From assembly GCF_945873075.1 (NCBI RefSeq), contig NZ_CAMCBS010000017.1:1-49659 (forward strand): a stretch of DNA of 49,659 bases. The letters are read 5' to 3'. This DNA is from an uncultured Moraxella sp. Its GTDB lineage: Bacteria; Pseudomonadota; Gammaproteobacteria; Pseudomonadales; Moraxellaceae. The notes under the pieces were generated by a model that was not told where the DNA came from, did no database searches, and saw only the letters and a program-made list of their open reading frames with translations. Made by a program: the position numbers and the translations under genes. Positions 17,929-27,759 of this stretch are shown piece by piece. The number at the start of each line of letters is the position of its first letter. Positions within the stretch are counted from its first letter, which is position 1.

Positions 17929-18023
17929 AAAGACAACTTGGATAAAGGGTTGTCTTTTATCTGTTAGTATAACAAATTTCGTATCGCTATGGCGACAAAA
18001 CCCCATCATGCGACAGGGTTTTG
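17929..18023 (-). terminator. Hairpins between infB and rbfA
   Basis: Two stems are visible: CAAAACCC/GGGTTTTG (17996-18003 with 18016-18023) and AAAGACAAC/GTTGTCTTT (17929-17937 with 17949-17957). The first lies 15 bases after the infB stop with only a short T run on the minus strand. Partial termination or mRNA processing within the operon is possible. Confidence 0.45.
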
Positions 18024-18038
18024 GCAAGGGTTCGGCGA

Positions 18039-20795
18039 TTATAGCTCGCGTTTGATTTCGTGGATTTCAAAGACTTCGATTTTATCGCCCACAGCGACTT
18101 CATAGCCTTTGACCGCAAGACCACATTCCATACCAGCTTTGACTTCATTGACATCGTCTTTGTAGCGACGCAATGACTGCAATTGACCAGTGAAGATAAC
18201 CTTATCATCACGCAAGACACGGATTGGCTTGTTGCGATGGATAGTACCTTCTTGTACCATACAGCCTGCTGCTGCACCAAATTTACTTGAGCGGAAGACT
18301 TCACGGACTTCAGCAATACCCAAGATTTGCTCACGATGTTCAGGCGCAAGCATACCGCTCATTGCTGCTTTGACATCATCAATAAGACCATAGATGACGC
18401 TGTAGTAACGGATGTCTAAGCCAGCTGCATCGGCTTTTTTCTTGCCTTGATTGTCAGCACGGACATTAAAGCCGAGCAGTACCGCTTCCGATGATTCTGC
18501 CAAGATGACATCAGACTCGGTAATCGCACCGACGCCTGAGCTGATGACACGCACTTTGACTTCATCAGTCGATAGCTCATCAAGCGCACCAAGCAGTGCT
18601 TCGAGTGAACCACGCACATCGGTCTTTAGGATGATGTTCAAGGTGGCAACTTCAGCACTACCCATGCTATCAAATAGCGTATCTAGGCGCATTTTGTTTT
18701 GGCGTTCAAGGATGCGATCACGCTCACGAGCCGCACGGAAATCCGCCACTTCACGGGCTTTTTTCTCATCTGAGACGACCAAGAACTCACTACCTGCCGC
18801 AGGTGCTTCTGGCAAGCCTAGAATCTCAACAGGAATCGACGGGCCAGCTGATTTGATACGCTGACCATTCTCATCGGTCATCGCACGCACTTTACCATAG
18901 TATTCACCTGCCAAGACCAGATCGCCTTGGTTTAGTGTACCTTTTTTGACCAATAGACTTGCGACTGCACCACGACCTTTATCCAAGCGAGACTCAATCA
19001 CCACGCCTTGAGCAGCGCCATCGACAGGGGCTTCTAGCTCCATCAATTCTGCTTGGATGCTGATGACTTCAAGTAGTTCATCGATACCCATACCTGATTT
19101 GGCAGAGACTTTGACCATCGGGGTATCACCACCCCACTCTTCAGGAATAACTTCTTTGATCGATAGCTCATTGATGACACGATCAGGATCGGCAGTGTCT
19201 TTGTCCATTTTGTTAATGGCGACAATCAGTGGCGTACCTGCAGCACGAGCGTGATCGATCGCTTCTTCGGTCTGTGGCATCATGCCATCATCGGCAGCAA
19301 CCACAAGCACAACGATATCCGTCGCCTGTGCACCACGAGAGCGCATCGCTGTAAAGGCGGCGTGACCTGGGGTGTCAAGGAAAGTAATCACGCCACGATC
19401 GGTAGTCACATGATATGCACCGATGTGCTGAGTGATGCCACCTGCCTCGCCTGATGCCACTTTGGTCGCACGAATCTTATCAAGTAGCGATGTCTTACCA
19501 TGGTCAACATGACCCATGATGGTGACAACTGGTGGACGAGTTTGGATATTGCCTGATTTTTCATCGACTGCCACTTGTAGATCATCTTCAAGTTGTGTAT
19601 CGCTAACAGGGATAAAGTTATGACCAAATTCTTCGATCACAAGTGCTGCCGTCATCTGATCGATGGTGTCAGATTCACGCACCATCTCACCCATTTTCAT
19701 CAAGGCTTTGATGACTTCACGCACTTTGACCGCCATTTTTTGTGCCAAATCAGACAGTACGATGCTCTCACCCACTTCAACATTGTGGACGATTTTTTCG
19801 ACAGGCATTTCAAACTTATGCTTGTTGGCTTGTGATGACTTCAGACCTTTTGAGCGAGTCTTGATTTCACGCTCTTCTTGCTGACCTTTACGGCCTTTTT
19901 TCGCACCTTTGCCGGTTGTACCTGCTGTGCCACGCTTGATTTCACGGCGTTCTTTTTCGAATGACTCTTCAAGCGCTGCACCCACCAAGCCATCTGCCAG
20001 CGGTGCATCATCTTTGGTACGTACGATGGTCGCACTGGTTGACTCTTCGCTATCGCTATAACGAGATGCCATTTGTTTCATCTGCTCAAGCGTGCGTTTT
20101 TGGGCTTCTTCGGCAGCTTTACGGCGGGTTTCGGCTTCTATTTGGCGTAGGCGTTCTGCCTCTGCTTCACGAGCCTCACGAGCCGCTTTGTCTTCGGCAG
20201 ATTCTTGTTTGACAGGTTTGGCTGATTTTTTCTTGTCAGCCTTGTTGTCCGATTTGTTGTCTGCTTTTGCTTCTACCGCTTCTACAGCGTCGTCTTTTTT
20301 GGCTTTTTTGACCACGACACTGCTTGAGCTGTCAGTTTTTTCGCTTGGTGCACTGCTCGCTCGCATGGCAGCAAGTGTCGCCGCTTGGCGTTCGGCAGCT
20401 TCTTTTTTGCTACGCTCAGCCGCTTGCTTAGCTTCAGCTTCTTTTAGGCGGGCTTCTTCGGCAGCTTTTGCTTGGGCAGCGATTTCTGCTTCGATTTTGG
20501 CAGGGTCTGGTTTTTCATACACGACTTTTTTGGTGCGTACGACATTGACTGTCTTGGCTTTGCCTGAAGTGCCTGTGACTTGGGCGGTAGAAGTGGTTTT
20601 TGATTTTAGACTGATGCGAGATTTTGGTTTTTCGCCGTGGCTTTGTTTTAAAAATGCCACCAATTTTTCTTGCTCAGCTTCACTGACAGCGTCAGCTTCG
20701 CCACGAGCAGGCAGACCTGCATCGCTTAATTGTTTGAGAATGGTCTCAACATTGGTATTTGAAAGTTGGGCTAGTTCTTTGACTGTTTTCGCCAT
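18039..20795 (-). CDS. infB: Translation initiation factor IF-2
   Basis: The GTPase that brings initiator tRNA to the 30S subunit. 918 aa from the ATG at 20795 ([13 protein letters not shown]), with AGGTGAT 4-5 bases upstream; the frame upstream is leader RNA. Order of parts: IF2_N domain (1-50), a long Ala/Lys/Glu-rich linker with coiled-coil character (about 80-300), a second IF2_N domain, the G domain with [17 protein letters not shown] and NKMD, then domains II, III and the C-terminal initiator-tRNA-binding domain. It follows nusA after a 154-base gap that contains a notable structured leader. Confidence 0.97.
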   Translation of the reverse strand: MAKTVKELAQLSNTNVETILKQLSDAGLPARGEADAVSEAEQEKLVAFLKQSHGEKPKSRISLKSKTTSTAQVTGTSGKAKTVNVVRTKKVVYEKPDPAKIEAEIAAQAKAAEEARLKEAEAKQAAERSKKEAAERQAATLAAMRASSAPSEKTDSSSSVVVKKAKKDDAVEAVEAKADNKSDNKADKKKSAKPVKQESAEDKAAREAREAEAERLRQIEAETRRKAAEEAQKRTLEQMKQMASRYSDSEESTSATIVRTKDDAPLADGLVGAALEESFEKERREIKRGTAGTTGKGAKKGRKGQQEEREIKTRSKGLKSSQANKHKFEMPVEKIVHNVEVGESIVLSDLAQKMAVKVREVIKALMKMGEMVRESDTIDQMTAALVIEEFGHNFIPVSDTQLEDDLQVAVDEKSGNIQTRPPVVTIMGHVDHGKTSLLDKIRATKVASGEAGGITQHIGAYHVTTDRGVITFLDTPGHAAFTAMRSRGAQATDIVVLVVAADDGMMPQTEEAIDHARAAGTPLIVAINKMDKDTADPDRVINELSIKEVIPEEWGGDTPMVKVSAKSGMGIDELLEVISIQAELMELEAPVDGAAQGVVIESRLDKGRGAVASLLVKKGTLNQGDLVLAGEYYGKVRAMTDENGQRIKSAGPSIPVEILGLPEAPAAGSEFLVVSDEKKAREVADFRAARERDRILERQNKMRLDTLFDSMGSAEVATLNIILKTDVRGSLEALLGALDELSTDEVKVRVISSGVGAITESDVILAESSEAVLLGFNVRADNQGKKKADAAGLDIRYYSVIYGLIDDVKAAMSGMLAPEHREQILGIAEVREVFRSSKFGAAAGCMVQEGTIHRNKPIRVLRDDKVIFTGQLQSLRRYKDDVNEVKAGMECGLAVKGYEVAVGDKIEVFEIHEIKREL

Positions 20796-20815
20796 TATAT
20801 CACCTAAAATTATTT

Positions 20816-20892
20816 GGTTTGGCAAGTGGGCTTGGCGGATATCCACCAAGCGCACTGTGTTAAGTTGTTTGCCAAACCATGCGGTATGGCAA
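20816..20892 (-). promoter_or_regulatory. Structured infB leader with two mutually exclusive hairpins
   Basis: Three 10-base segments can pair in two ways on the minus-strand mRNA. The segment at 20883-20892 can pair with 20869-20878 (9 of 10 pairs, 4-base loop). Alternatively 20869-20878 pairs perfectly with 20816-20825, enclosing a further 22-base near-palindrome at 20830-20851. The second form ends about 20 bases before the infB start codon. The middle segment cannot be in both stems, so a switch or attenuator is plausible. No known riboswitch class is recognised. Confidence 0.5.
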
Positions 20893-20949
20893 AAATTAGT
20901 TCAATGCGTGCACGCTCATCATCGTGCACCTAGCATCACGGCACGCATC

Positions 20950-22431
20950 TTAGGCGAACCACGATTGGCGAGCTTGCATAATCAGCTTGCCAGCACTATC
21001 AGCATCCAAGCCTTCGATATCTTCGATATCAAATACCGCTTGTTCCGCCAAATCATCTAGGGTGATGATGTCACGCTCCGCCAGTTTGTAGGCGATTGCA
21101 GGCGTCATGTCTTCTAGGGCAAGCAGTTCTGCGCTTGGCTCTTTGATGTTTTGTTGTTTTGCCAATTCATCAGAGATGATGACTTCTTTGGCACGAGCTT
21201 GGATAGCAGCGATGGTTTCATCGTCCAAGCCATCGATTTCATAAAACTCTTCAACCGGTGCATAAGCAACCGTTTCGATATCGCTAAAGCCAACTTCGGC
21301 AAGCACTTCGGCCAAATCACGATCCACTTCTAGACGCTCATAGAACATCTCGATGACCGCTTGGCTTTCTGACTCTTGACGCTCGTTGTATTCTGATTCT
21401 AAAATCATGTTCAGCTTATAGCCAGTCAATTCTGATGCCAAACGCACATTTTGACCTTGCGAGCCGATCGCACGAGCCAGCTGATCATTGGTCGCAAAAA
21501 TCACTTCGGCTGTCTTGGTATCTTCGTCAAGCACAAGGCCGCTGACATCGGCAGGCTCAAGCGCGCTGATGATGTACTGGGCAGGGTCTTCGTTCCATAC
21601 CACCACATCGATACGCTCGCCGTCTAGCTCTTGTTGCACCGCTTGGATACGAGTGCCACGCATACCGATACACGCACCCACAGGGTCGATGCGATGGTCA
21701 TTGGTCTTGACCGAAATCTTGGCACGCAAACCCGGCAAGCGAGCCACATCACGAATCTCGATGATTTGTTCGCTGATTTCAGGGACTTCTTTTTGCATCA
21801 AAGCAATCAGCATCTCATTATTGGTGCGAGATAGCACCAACTGTGGGCTACGACCATCACGATTGACCTGTGCCAAAATCGCTGTAACACGGCTTTTTGG
21901 GCGTAGGTTTTCGCGTGGTAGGGTTTGATCTTTTGCCAAATAACCTTCGGCATTATCACCCAAATCGATGATATAAGCATCACGGCTTTGTTTTTTGACT
22001 TCGCCGGTGACCATCTCGCCTAGGCGTGATTCAAAAGCATCAGCAACCAAAGCACGCTCAGCTTCACGAATCTTTTGGATGATGACTTGCTTGGCCTGAG
22101 TTGCTGCGATACGACCAAATTCGATCGACTCGATTTGCTCTTCGACGATGTCGCCGATTTTGTATTCATTCTCGTCCAAATCACTGATCGCAAGCTGACA
22201 CGCAGGCATTTCGTGATCTTCATCAGCGACCACCGTCCAGTAGCGGAAAGTGTCATAATCGCCAGTCTTACGGTCGATATGCACACGAATGGCCACTTCT
22301 GGCTGTTCGGTATAGACTTTTTTCTTGGTAGAAACAACGAGCGCTTGCTCAATCGCTTCAAAAATATCTTCAGGATTTAGCCCTTTTTCGTTACTGACGG
22401 TCTCGACCACGGTCAAAATTTCACGACTCAT
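20950..22431 (-). CDS. nusA: Transcription termination/antitermination factor NusA
   Basis: Binds RNA polymerase and modulates pausing, intrinsic termination and antitermination. 493 aa. It has an N-terminal RNAP-binding domain (MSREILTVVETVSNEKGL...), the S1 domain (GEMVTGEVKKQSRDAYIIDLGDN), and KH1/KH2 with VGACIGMRGTRIQAVQQEL and AIGSQGQNVRLASELTGY. Two C-terminal acidic repeats (about 365-430 and 440-493) are present, as in E. coli NusA. AAGGATCTGCAG precedes the ATG. It sits between rimP and infB as usual. Confidence 0.97.
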   Translation of the reverse strand: MSREILTVVETVSNEKGLNPEDIFEAIEQALVVSTKKKVYTEQPEVAIRVHIDRKTGDYDTFRYWTVVADEDHEMPACQLAISDLDENEYKIGDIVEEQIESIEFGRIAATQAKQVIIQKIREAERALVADAFESRLGEMVTGEVKKQSRDAYIIDLGDNAEGYLAKDQTLPRENLRPKSRVTAILAQVNRDGRSPQLVLSRTNNEMLIALMQKEVPEISEQIIEIRDVARLPGLRAKISVKTNDHRIDPVGACIGMRGTRIQAVQQELDGERIDVVVWNEDPAQYIISALEPADVSGLVLDEDTKTAEVIFATNDQLARAIGSQGQNVRLASELTGYKLNMILESEYNERQESESQAVIEMFYERLEVDRDLAEVLAEVGFSDIETVAYAPVEEFYEIDGLDDETIAAIQARAKEVIISDELAKQQNIKEPSAELLALEDMTPAIAYKLAERDIITLDDLAEQAVFDIEDIEGLDADSAGKLIMQARQSWFA

Positions 22432-22491
22432 CTGCAGATCCTTTGGGTTGGGTTAATGAATAATAACTTAATAAAATGACGATTAATCGGC

Positions 22492-22989
22492 TTAGTCTTC
22501 GTACACCAAATGCGCTTTATCAACACTATCAAATGCTACCTCAAACTCAAGCTTGTCTTCGGTAACGACCTTCATCGTGTCGCTACCAACTTCGACCAAG
22601 CGACCAACAACCTTACGACGCTTGGTGTCGCCTGTGCCGATGGCATGAATTAAGCGCAGATTGACAATCTCGCCCACATATTCAGCGACCTGTTCACGGC
22701 TAAACAGCGGACGGTCAAAGCCTGGACTTGAGACTTCTAGCACATATTCGCCAGCGATTGGGTCATGGACATCTAGGATGCCTGAGACTTGGTGGTTCAC
22801 CGCTGAGCAGTCTTCGATGGTCACATGCTCGCCATTGGCACGGGCGTCAGGCAAAGTTTCGATATAAATACGCAACAGCGATTTGCGTCCTTGTGGCATA
22901 AACTCAATGCCCCACAAATCCACGCCACAGGCGGCAACCGCAGGGGCAATCAATTCGGTCAATTCAGCAATTTTGCTCGATGGTTTCAT
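22492..22989 (-). CDS. rimP: Ribosome maturation factor RimP
   Basis: Needed for 30S subunit assembly. 165 aa. The motifs VDLWGIEFMPQGRKSLLRIYIE, VTIEDCSAVNHQVSGILDVHDPIAGEYVLEVSSPGFDRPLFS and the C-terminal SH3-like part LVEVGSDTMKVVTEDKLEFEV are typical. It opens the rimP-nusA-infB group. A terminator and tRNA-fMet lie upstream, as in the E. coli metY-rimP operon. The ribosome site (AGGAAA) is rather far from the ATG. Confidence 0.95.
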   Translation of the reverse strand: MKPSSKIAELTELIAPAVAACGVDLWGIEFMPQGRKSLLRIYIETLPDARANGEHVTIEDCSAVNHQVSGILDVHDPIAGEYVLEVSSPGFDRPLFSREQVAEYVGEIVNLRLIHAIGTGDTKRRKVVGRLVEVGSDTMKVVTEDKLEFEVAFDSVDKAHLVYED

Positions 22990-23055
22990 GATTTAAATTG
23001 TGTTTCCTAAATAAAATACACGATCTTAGTGCAAGTTTGGCAAACGATAAATACA

Positions 23056-23084
23056 AAAAAACCCACAAAACGTCCGTTGGTGGG
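23056..23084 (-). terminator. Intrinsic terminator between tRNA-fMet and rimP
   Basis: CCCAC (23062-23066) pairs with GTGGG (23080-23084), followed by seven T on the minus strand. It would end the tRNA transcript or act as an attenuator before rimP. E. coli has terminators at the same place whose read-through is under NusA control. Confidence 0.6.
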
Positions 23085-23175
23085 CAATCTTTATACCAGC
23101 CGACAGCTTAGCTACAACTGTAGTCTAAACTACCTAAATTTGTCAAGATTTAGAAAAATTTAGGGTTTTAAAAAG

Positions 23176-23252
<77 letters not shown>

Positions 23253-23338
23253 TCAATTTAGAGTGCTTATTATACGGTAAAATTTACCAATGTCAAGCAT
23301 TTATTTGAAATTTTTACATACTTCATCAGTATGAAATT

Positions 23339-23423
23339 TGGTGCGATCGGAGGGACTTGAACCCTCACGCCGTGAAGCACCACCCCCTCAAGATGGCGTG
23401 TCTACCAATTCCACCACGATCGC
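23339..23423 (-). tRNA. leuU: tRNA-Leu (GAG)
   Basis: 85 bases with encoded CCA. The acceptor GCGATCG/CGATCGC is fully paired, the D arm contains GGTGGAATTGGTAGACACG, the anticodon GAG lies in the loop TTGAGGG, and the long class II variable arm is typical of leucine tRNAs. The position between secG and tRNA-fMet equals leuU of E. coli. Confidence 0.95.
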
Positions 23424-23489
23424 AAATTTGGCTGTATTCTAGCGAAAAAGTCGCCTAATAGCAAGCACTTTTGGCAAAATGCTCGCCAA

Positions 23490-23807
23490 TTAATTACTTG
23501 TGCCCGTCTGAGCTGGTGTCGTGCTTGCTGGTGCGCTCGTGGTTGGGACATCTAGGCGTAGCTGATCTTGGGCTTGTTTTTGGGCAAGATGCGCCAATGC
23601 CAGACTAGTGATAAAAAAGATGGTCGCCAAGATCGCTGTGGTGCGTGTCAAAAAGTTCGCCGAACCTGCTGCACCAAAGACCGTGCCCGCAGCACCTGCG
23701 CCAAATGATGCACCTGCATCTGCGCCCTTACCATGCTGGATCAAAATAAAGCCAATCATCACGATTGCGATAATAATATGAACAGCCAATAGGATATTAA
23801 ACAACAT
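23490..23807 (-). CDS. secG: Preprotein translocase subunit SecG
   Basis: An accessory subunit of the SecYEG channel in the inner membrane. 105 aa. Two membrane segments, at about 2-22 ([20 protein letters not shown]) and about 52-72, flank the conserved loop [33 protein letters not shown]. The C-terminal tail is Thr/Pro/Ala-rich. AGAGAAAG precedes the ATG. It lies between tpiA and tRNA-Leu, a widely conserved order. Confidence 0.95.
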   Translation of the reverse strand: MLFNILLAVHIIIAIVMIGFILIQHGKGADAGASFGAGAAGTVFGAAGSANFLTRTTAILATIFFITSLALAHLAQKQAQDQLRLDVPTTSAPASTTPAQTGTSN

Positions 23808-23883
23808 AACTTTCTCTTAGGCACAACTGTGCGTTTTTTTAAATAAAAATTTGGTCATCATTAAGCTAAGCTGACAGATGCGC

Positions 23884-24636
23884 TCACGCCTTAGCAAAGG
23901 CCGCCACAATCTGCGCAAAGCTATCTGCTTTTAGGCTAGCGCCACCCACCAAAGCACCGCCGACTTCATCAGCAGCGGCAAAAGCGTCCGCATTGTCAGC
24001 ATTGACACTACCACCGTACAGCACGCAGATATTTGGCAGCTGCTTATCGGCAAGATTGGCTTGGATATGGCGATGTACCGCAATGACTTCATCCACAGTC
24101 GGCGTCAAGCCCGTACCAATCGCCCAAACCGGCTCATAAGCAATCACCAGTAGCTCAGCAGGTACATTTAGCCCATCAAGCACGGCAAGCTGTGCATCTA
24201 GCACCGCAAGCGTCTGCCCTGCTTGGTATTCATCTTTGGTCTCGCCGATGCATAGCACGATAGCAAGCTTGGCATCAATGGCTTGGCGGATTTTGTCGGC
24301 GATGACGGCATTATCTTCGCCATGATATGCACGGCGTTCTGAATGACCGATAATCACAAAGCGCGCACCTGCATCCACCAATTGTGCTGCCGACACATCA
24401 CCGGTATATGCGCCTGTCGTCTGCGTCTTGGCGCTGATGTCTTGTGCGCCCACCCACAGCGATGTGCCATCTAGCACGCCTGCGACACTAGCCAAATGCA
24501 CAAAACTTGGTGCACAGCCCAGCTTGACATCACGCACATCACCCAAACCATCTTTGAGCGCTTGTGCCAATGCTTTGGCATCGCTTAGGCTTGCAGGGTT
24601 GAGTTTCCAGTTACCGATGACATATTTTGTGCTCAT
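23884..24636 (-). CDS. tpiA: Triosephosphate isomerase
   Basis: Interconverts dihydroxyacetone phosphate and glyceraldehyde 3-phosphate. 250 aa. Active-site residues are the Lys in IGNWKLN (residue 12), the His in IIGHSERR and the Glu in AYEPVWAIGTG. The phosphate loop VLYGGSVNADNA and GGALVGGASL near the end are present. It precedes secG by 76 bases, and AGG lies before the ATG. It is divergent from pilB. Confidence 0.97.
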   Translation of the reverse strand: MSTKYVIGNWKLNPASLSDAKALAQALKDGLGDVRDVKLGCAPSFVHLASVAGVLDGTSLWVGAQDISAKTQTTGAYTGDVSAAQLVDAGARFVIIGHSERRAYHGEDNAVIADKIRQAIDAKLAIVLCIGETKDEYQAGQTLAVLDAQLAVLDGLNVPAELLVIAYEPVWAIGTGLTPTVDEVIAVHRHIQANLADKQLPNICVLYGGSVNADNADAFAAADEVGGALVGGASLKADSFAQIVAAFAKA

Positions 24637-24856
24637 ATGAAAACCTGTGTCAAACTGTGTGTCGAATGTGGATTTTGGGAAATTTTACAATAAGCTTAAG
24701 CAAACTCGCCTTTTCTCATTGTGAACACGATATTATAACCCAATTTTGGGACAAGCCAAAAATATTTTGTGGCATTTACATAAAAAATTTTGCATTTTTT
24801 GTAAAAATCGCTACTATTTGTGCCAAGATTTTTTCATAATTATTTGGCAGATTTGT

Positions 24857-26527
24857 ATGCTTAGCCCTTTTCATCAGCGACTTATTGACCATCTAACCAC
24901 GCTTGGTATAGATAAAGCTGTACTTGCCGAGACCATCGATGATGCTGTGATGACGCATACGCCTTGGACGGCAAGGCTGATTGGTGCACGACTTTTGGAT
25001 GCCAAGACTTTGGCGATGGCGATTGGTCAGCTATTATCGATGGCGGTGTATGATGTGGATAAATTGCCCCATGCACCCTTGACCGACATCATTGATGATA
25101 AGCTGATGGCTCGCTACCGAGTGCTACCACTTGCCAAAGACGGTACGATGCTACAGCTTGGCATGAGCGACCCGACCGACACGGATGCCATCAATGCCAT
25201 TCGCTTTCACACCCATCTACACATCACTGCAGTGCTGGTCGAAGAAGACAAGCTGTCACGGTGGCTGGATAAACTTGCCATCGGCGCTGATGCGTCATTT
25301 GGCGAGCTTGGCATCGATGAGCACAGCACAGATGGCATCGATAGCACCGATGATGGCGTGCTCGATGAGCCGACGGTGCGATTTGTCAATAAACTACTCA
25401 TCGATGCGGTGCGACTTGGAGCATCAGACATTCATTTTGAGCCCTATGAACACAGCTATCGCATCCGCTATCGTATCGATGGCGTGATGAGCCTTGCCAA
25501 TACCCCGCCAAAAAGCCACGCCAATAAAATCGCCACACGGCTCAAGGTGATGGCAAAGCTTGACATCGCCGAGCGACGCAAGCCCCAAGACGGACGCATC
25601 AAATTTCGACTGTCCGACCATCAATCGGTGGATTTTCGTGTCAGCACGCTACCGACCTTATTTGGCGAAAAAATCGTCCTACGGATGCTCGATAGTGCAC
25701 AGACGCTCATCGGGCTTGATGCACTTGGGATGACTGATAAACAAAAACAGCATTTTGTAGATGCGCTTGCCAAGCCACAAGGCATGATACTCATCACAGG
25801 CCCGACAGGCAGTGGCAAGACCATCTCGCTCTATACAGCACTTGGACTGCTCAATCGTGGCGATAATAATATTCTCACCGCCGAAGACCCTGTAGAGATT
25901 AATCTGGATGGCATTAATCAGGTGAATATCAATCCTAAGGCAGGCTTTGATTTTGCTGATGTGCTTGCTGCATTTTTGCGCCAAGACCCTGATGTTATCA
26001 TGATTGGCGAAATCCGTGATAGTGCCACCGCCGAAATCGCCGTCAAATCGGCTCAAACGGGGCATCTTGTGCTATCCACCCTGCACACCAATTCATCATC
26101 GGCGACCATCACACGCCTGCACAGCATGGGCGTGCCAAGCTTTCATCTAGCCAGCGGCATCTCGCTCATCATCGCCCAAAGGCTCGCTCGCCGACTGTGT
26201 GATGACTGCAAGCGACCGATTACCATGCCGACATCCGCACTCATCGAAGCAGGCTTTGGCGATAGCGACATTGCCAAGACCACCGTGCTGTATGAGCCTG
26301 TCGGCTGTCATCGCTGTCGTGATGGCTATCGGGGGCGGGTGGGGATTTTTGAGATGATGCCGATTAGCCCGACCATCCGTAAGCTTATCCTAGAACAAGC
26401 AGACAGTAGCATCATCGATGATGCCAATGCCCAAGCAGGCAACCCAAGCCTACGCCAAGCAGGGATTGCCAAAGTCATCGCAGGGCTGACTGACCTTAGC
26501 GAAATGCACCGAGTAACCAGCCAATGA
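24857..26527 (+). CDS. pilB: Type IV pilus assembly ATPase PilB
   Basis: The hexameric motor that drives pilus extension. 556 aa from the ATG at 24857; the frame continues upstream into AT-rich, Cys/Phe-rich sequence that is clearly non-coding. An N-terminal MshEN-like domain is followed by the ATPase core. Walker A GPTGSGKT is at 315-322, the Asp box at TAEDPVE, Walker B at DVIMIGEIRDSATAEIA, and the His box at THTN-like STLHTNSS. A zinc-binding tetracysteine is at Cys448, 451, 484 and 487. It overlaps pilC by 4 bases (ATGA). It heads the pilBCD-coaE operon, and the pilin gene is elsewhere. Confidence 0.96.
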   Translation: MLSPFHQRLIDHLTTLGIDKAVLAETIDDAVMTHTPWTARLIGARLLDAKTLAMAIGQLLSMAVYDVDKLPHAPLTDIIDDKLMARYRVLPLAKDGTMLQLGMSDPTDTDAINAIRFHTHLHITAVLVEEDKLSRWLDKLAIGADASFGELGIDEHSTDGIDSTDDGVLDEPTVRFVNKLLIDAVRLGASDIHFEPYEHSYRIRYRIDGVMSLANTPPKSHANKIATRLKVMAKLDIAERRKPQDGRIKFRLSDHQSVDFRVSTLPTLFGEKIVLRMLDSAQTLIGLDALGMTDKQKQHFVDALAKPQGMILITGPTGSGKTISLYTALGLLNRGDNNILTAEDPVEINLDGINQVNINPKAGFDFADVLAAFLRQDPDVIMIGEIRDSATAEIAVKSAQTGHLVLSTLHTNSSSATITRLHSMGVPSFHLASGISLIIAQRLARRLCDDCKRPITMPTSALIEAGFGDSDIAKTTVLYEPVGCHRCRDGYRGRVGIFEMMPISPTIRKLILEQADSSIIDDANAQAGNPSLRQAGIAKVIAGLTDLSEMHRVTSQ

Positions 26528-27759
26528 AGCCAATTTCGCCTGCCAACTCACCAGACAGCACAGCACAGCGTTTTTGTTATCATGCAACTGATGCTCGTGG
26601 CAAAGCGGTCAAAGGCGAGATTGATGCCCAAAGCATCGCCCTTGCCAAAGTGCTACTATATAAGCAAGGCTTGACCAATATCCGCATCAAGCCTGCGCCC
26701 AAAGCGATGTTTCATTTTCAAAAACCCATCGCCACCACCGACATCGTGCTGACACTACGCACCTTATCCACGCTCATCGGCGCAGGTATCGTACTCACCC
26801 AAGCGCTCGCCATCGCAAGCACCACCACAACCAACGCACGGCTCAAAGCCCATCTGGATAAGCTAAAAGCCGACATCGAAACCGGTCATAGCTTTGCTCA
26901 AGCGCTCGCCAAACAGCCGCCCATCTTTGGTGCGCTCACCCAAGCGCTCATCCATGCCGGTGAGCAATCGGGCTCGCTTGATGTCATGCTTGAGCGTGTG
27001 GCAAGCCATAGCGAAAAACAACTGTGGCTAAAAAGCCGTATCAATAAAGCCCTGCACTATCCTTTGACCGTGCTTGTCGTGGCTGTGGCGGTGATGGCGA
27101 TTTTGCTGATTAAAGTCGTGCCAAGCTTTGCGAGTAGCTTTGCCAACATGGGAGCAGAGCTACCACTACCGACACAGATAGTGCTTGGCTTGTCTGAATT
27201 TTTGGTGGCGTATTTTTGGCTCATGCTTGGCGGTATCCTTACCATCATCGCCATCATGGTGTGGCGGTACAAGACTTCACCAAGCACCCAAAAACAGCTT
27301 GCGACACTCAGCCTTAGGCTACCTATCTTTGGCTCGCTCATCCGCCTATCTGCCAGTGCTCGTTTTGCCCGTACGCTAGCGACGACCTTTGGTGCAGGTG
27401 TGCCGCTCAATGATGCACTTGCCCTATCCGCCAAAGCCACCAACCATCCGCTATTTATCCAAGCGACCGATGATGTCATCGCCAAAGTCCGCGCAGGTGG
27501 TAGCTTATACACCGCCATCAGCCATGTGGGGCTATTTTCGCCGATGAGCCTACAGATGGTAGGCGTGGGCGAAGAGTCGGGCAGGCTCGTTGAGATGCTT
27601 GATAAAGTCGCTGACTATCACGAACAGCAGGTCGATGCCAAAGTCGATGCACTGACAGGGATGATTGAGCCTGTGATGATTGTGGTGCTTGGGCTGATGA
27701 TTGGTGGGCTTGTACTTGCCATGTACCTGCCGATGTTCAATCTAGGAGCGACACTGTGA
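26524..27759 (+). CDS. pilC: Type IV pilus inner-membrane platform protein PilC
   Basis: Platform protein linking the motor to the pilus base. 411 aa (GspF family). Two repeated cytoplasmic domains are visible: DIVLTLRTLSTLIGAGIVLTQAL... and LPIFGSLIRLSASARFARTLATTFGAGVPL.... Membrane segments lie near residues 180-200, 220-245 and 375-405. The ending MYLPMFNLG is typical of the family. The start overlaps the pilB stop and the stop touches the pilD start, so the three proteins are translationally coupled. Confidence 0.95.
   Translation: MKPISPANSPDSTAQRFCYHATDARGKAVKGEIDAQSIALAKVLLYKQGLTNIRIKPAPKAMFHFQKPIATTDIVLTLRTLSTLIGAGIVLTQALAIASTTTTNARLKAHLDKLKADIETGHSFAQALAKQPPIFGALTQALIHAGEQSGSLDVMLERVASHSEKQLWLKSRINKALHYPLTVLVVAVAVMAILLIKVVPSFASSFANMGAELPLPTQIVLGLSEFLVAYFWLMLGGILTIIAIMVWRYKTSPSTQKQLATLSLRLPIFGSLIRLSASARFARTLATTFGAGVPLNDALALSAKATNHPLFIQATDDVIAKVRAGGSLYTAISHVGLFSPMSLQMVGVGEESGRLVEMLDKVADYHEQQVDAKVDALTGMIEPVMIVVLGLMIGGLVLAMYLPMFNLGATL

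Noticed and set aside
20092-21060. A 322-codon open frame on the plus strand opposite infB and nusA
   Set aside because: It is antisense to strongly conserved coding sequence. The Ala/Ser-rich product mirrors the Ala/Lys/Glu-rich linker of IF-2, so it is a shadow frame.
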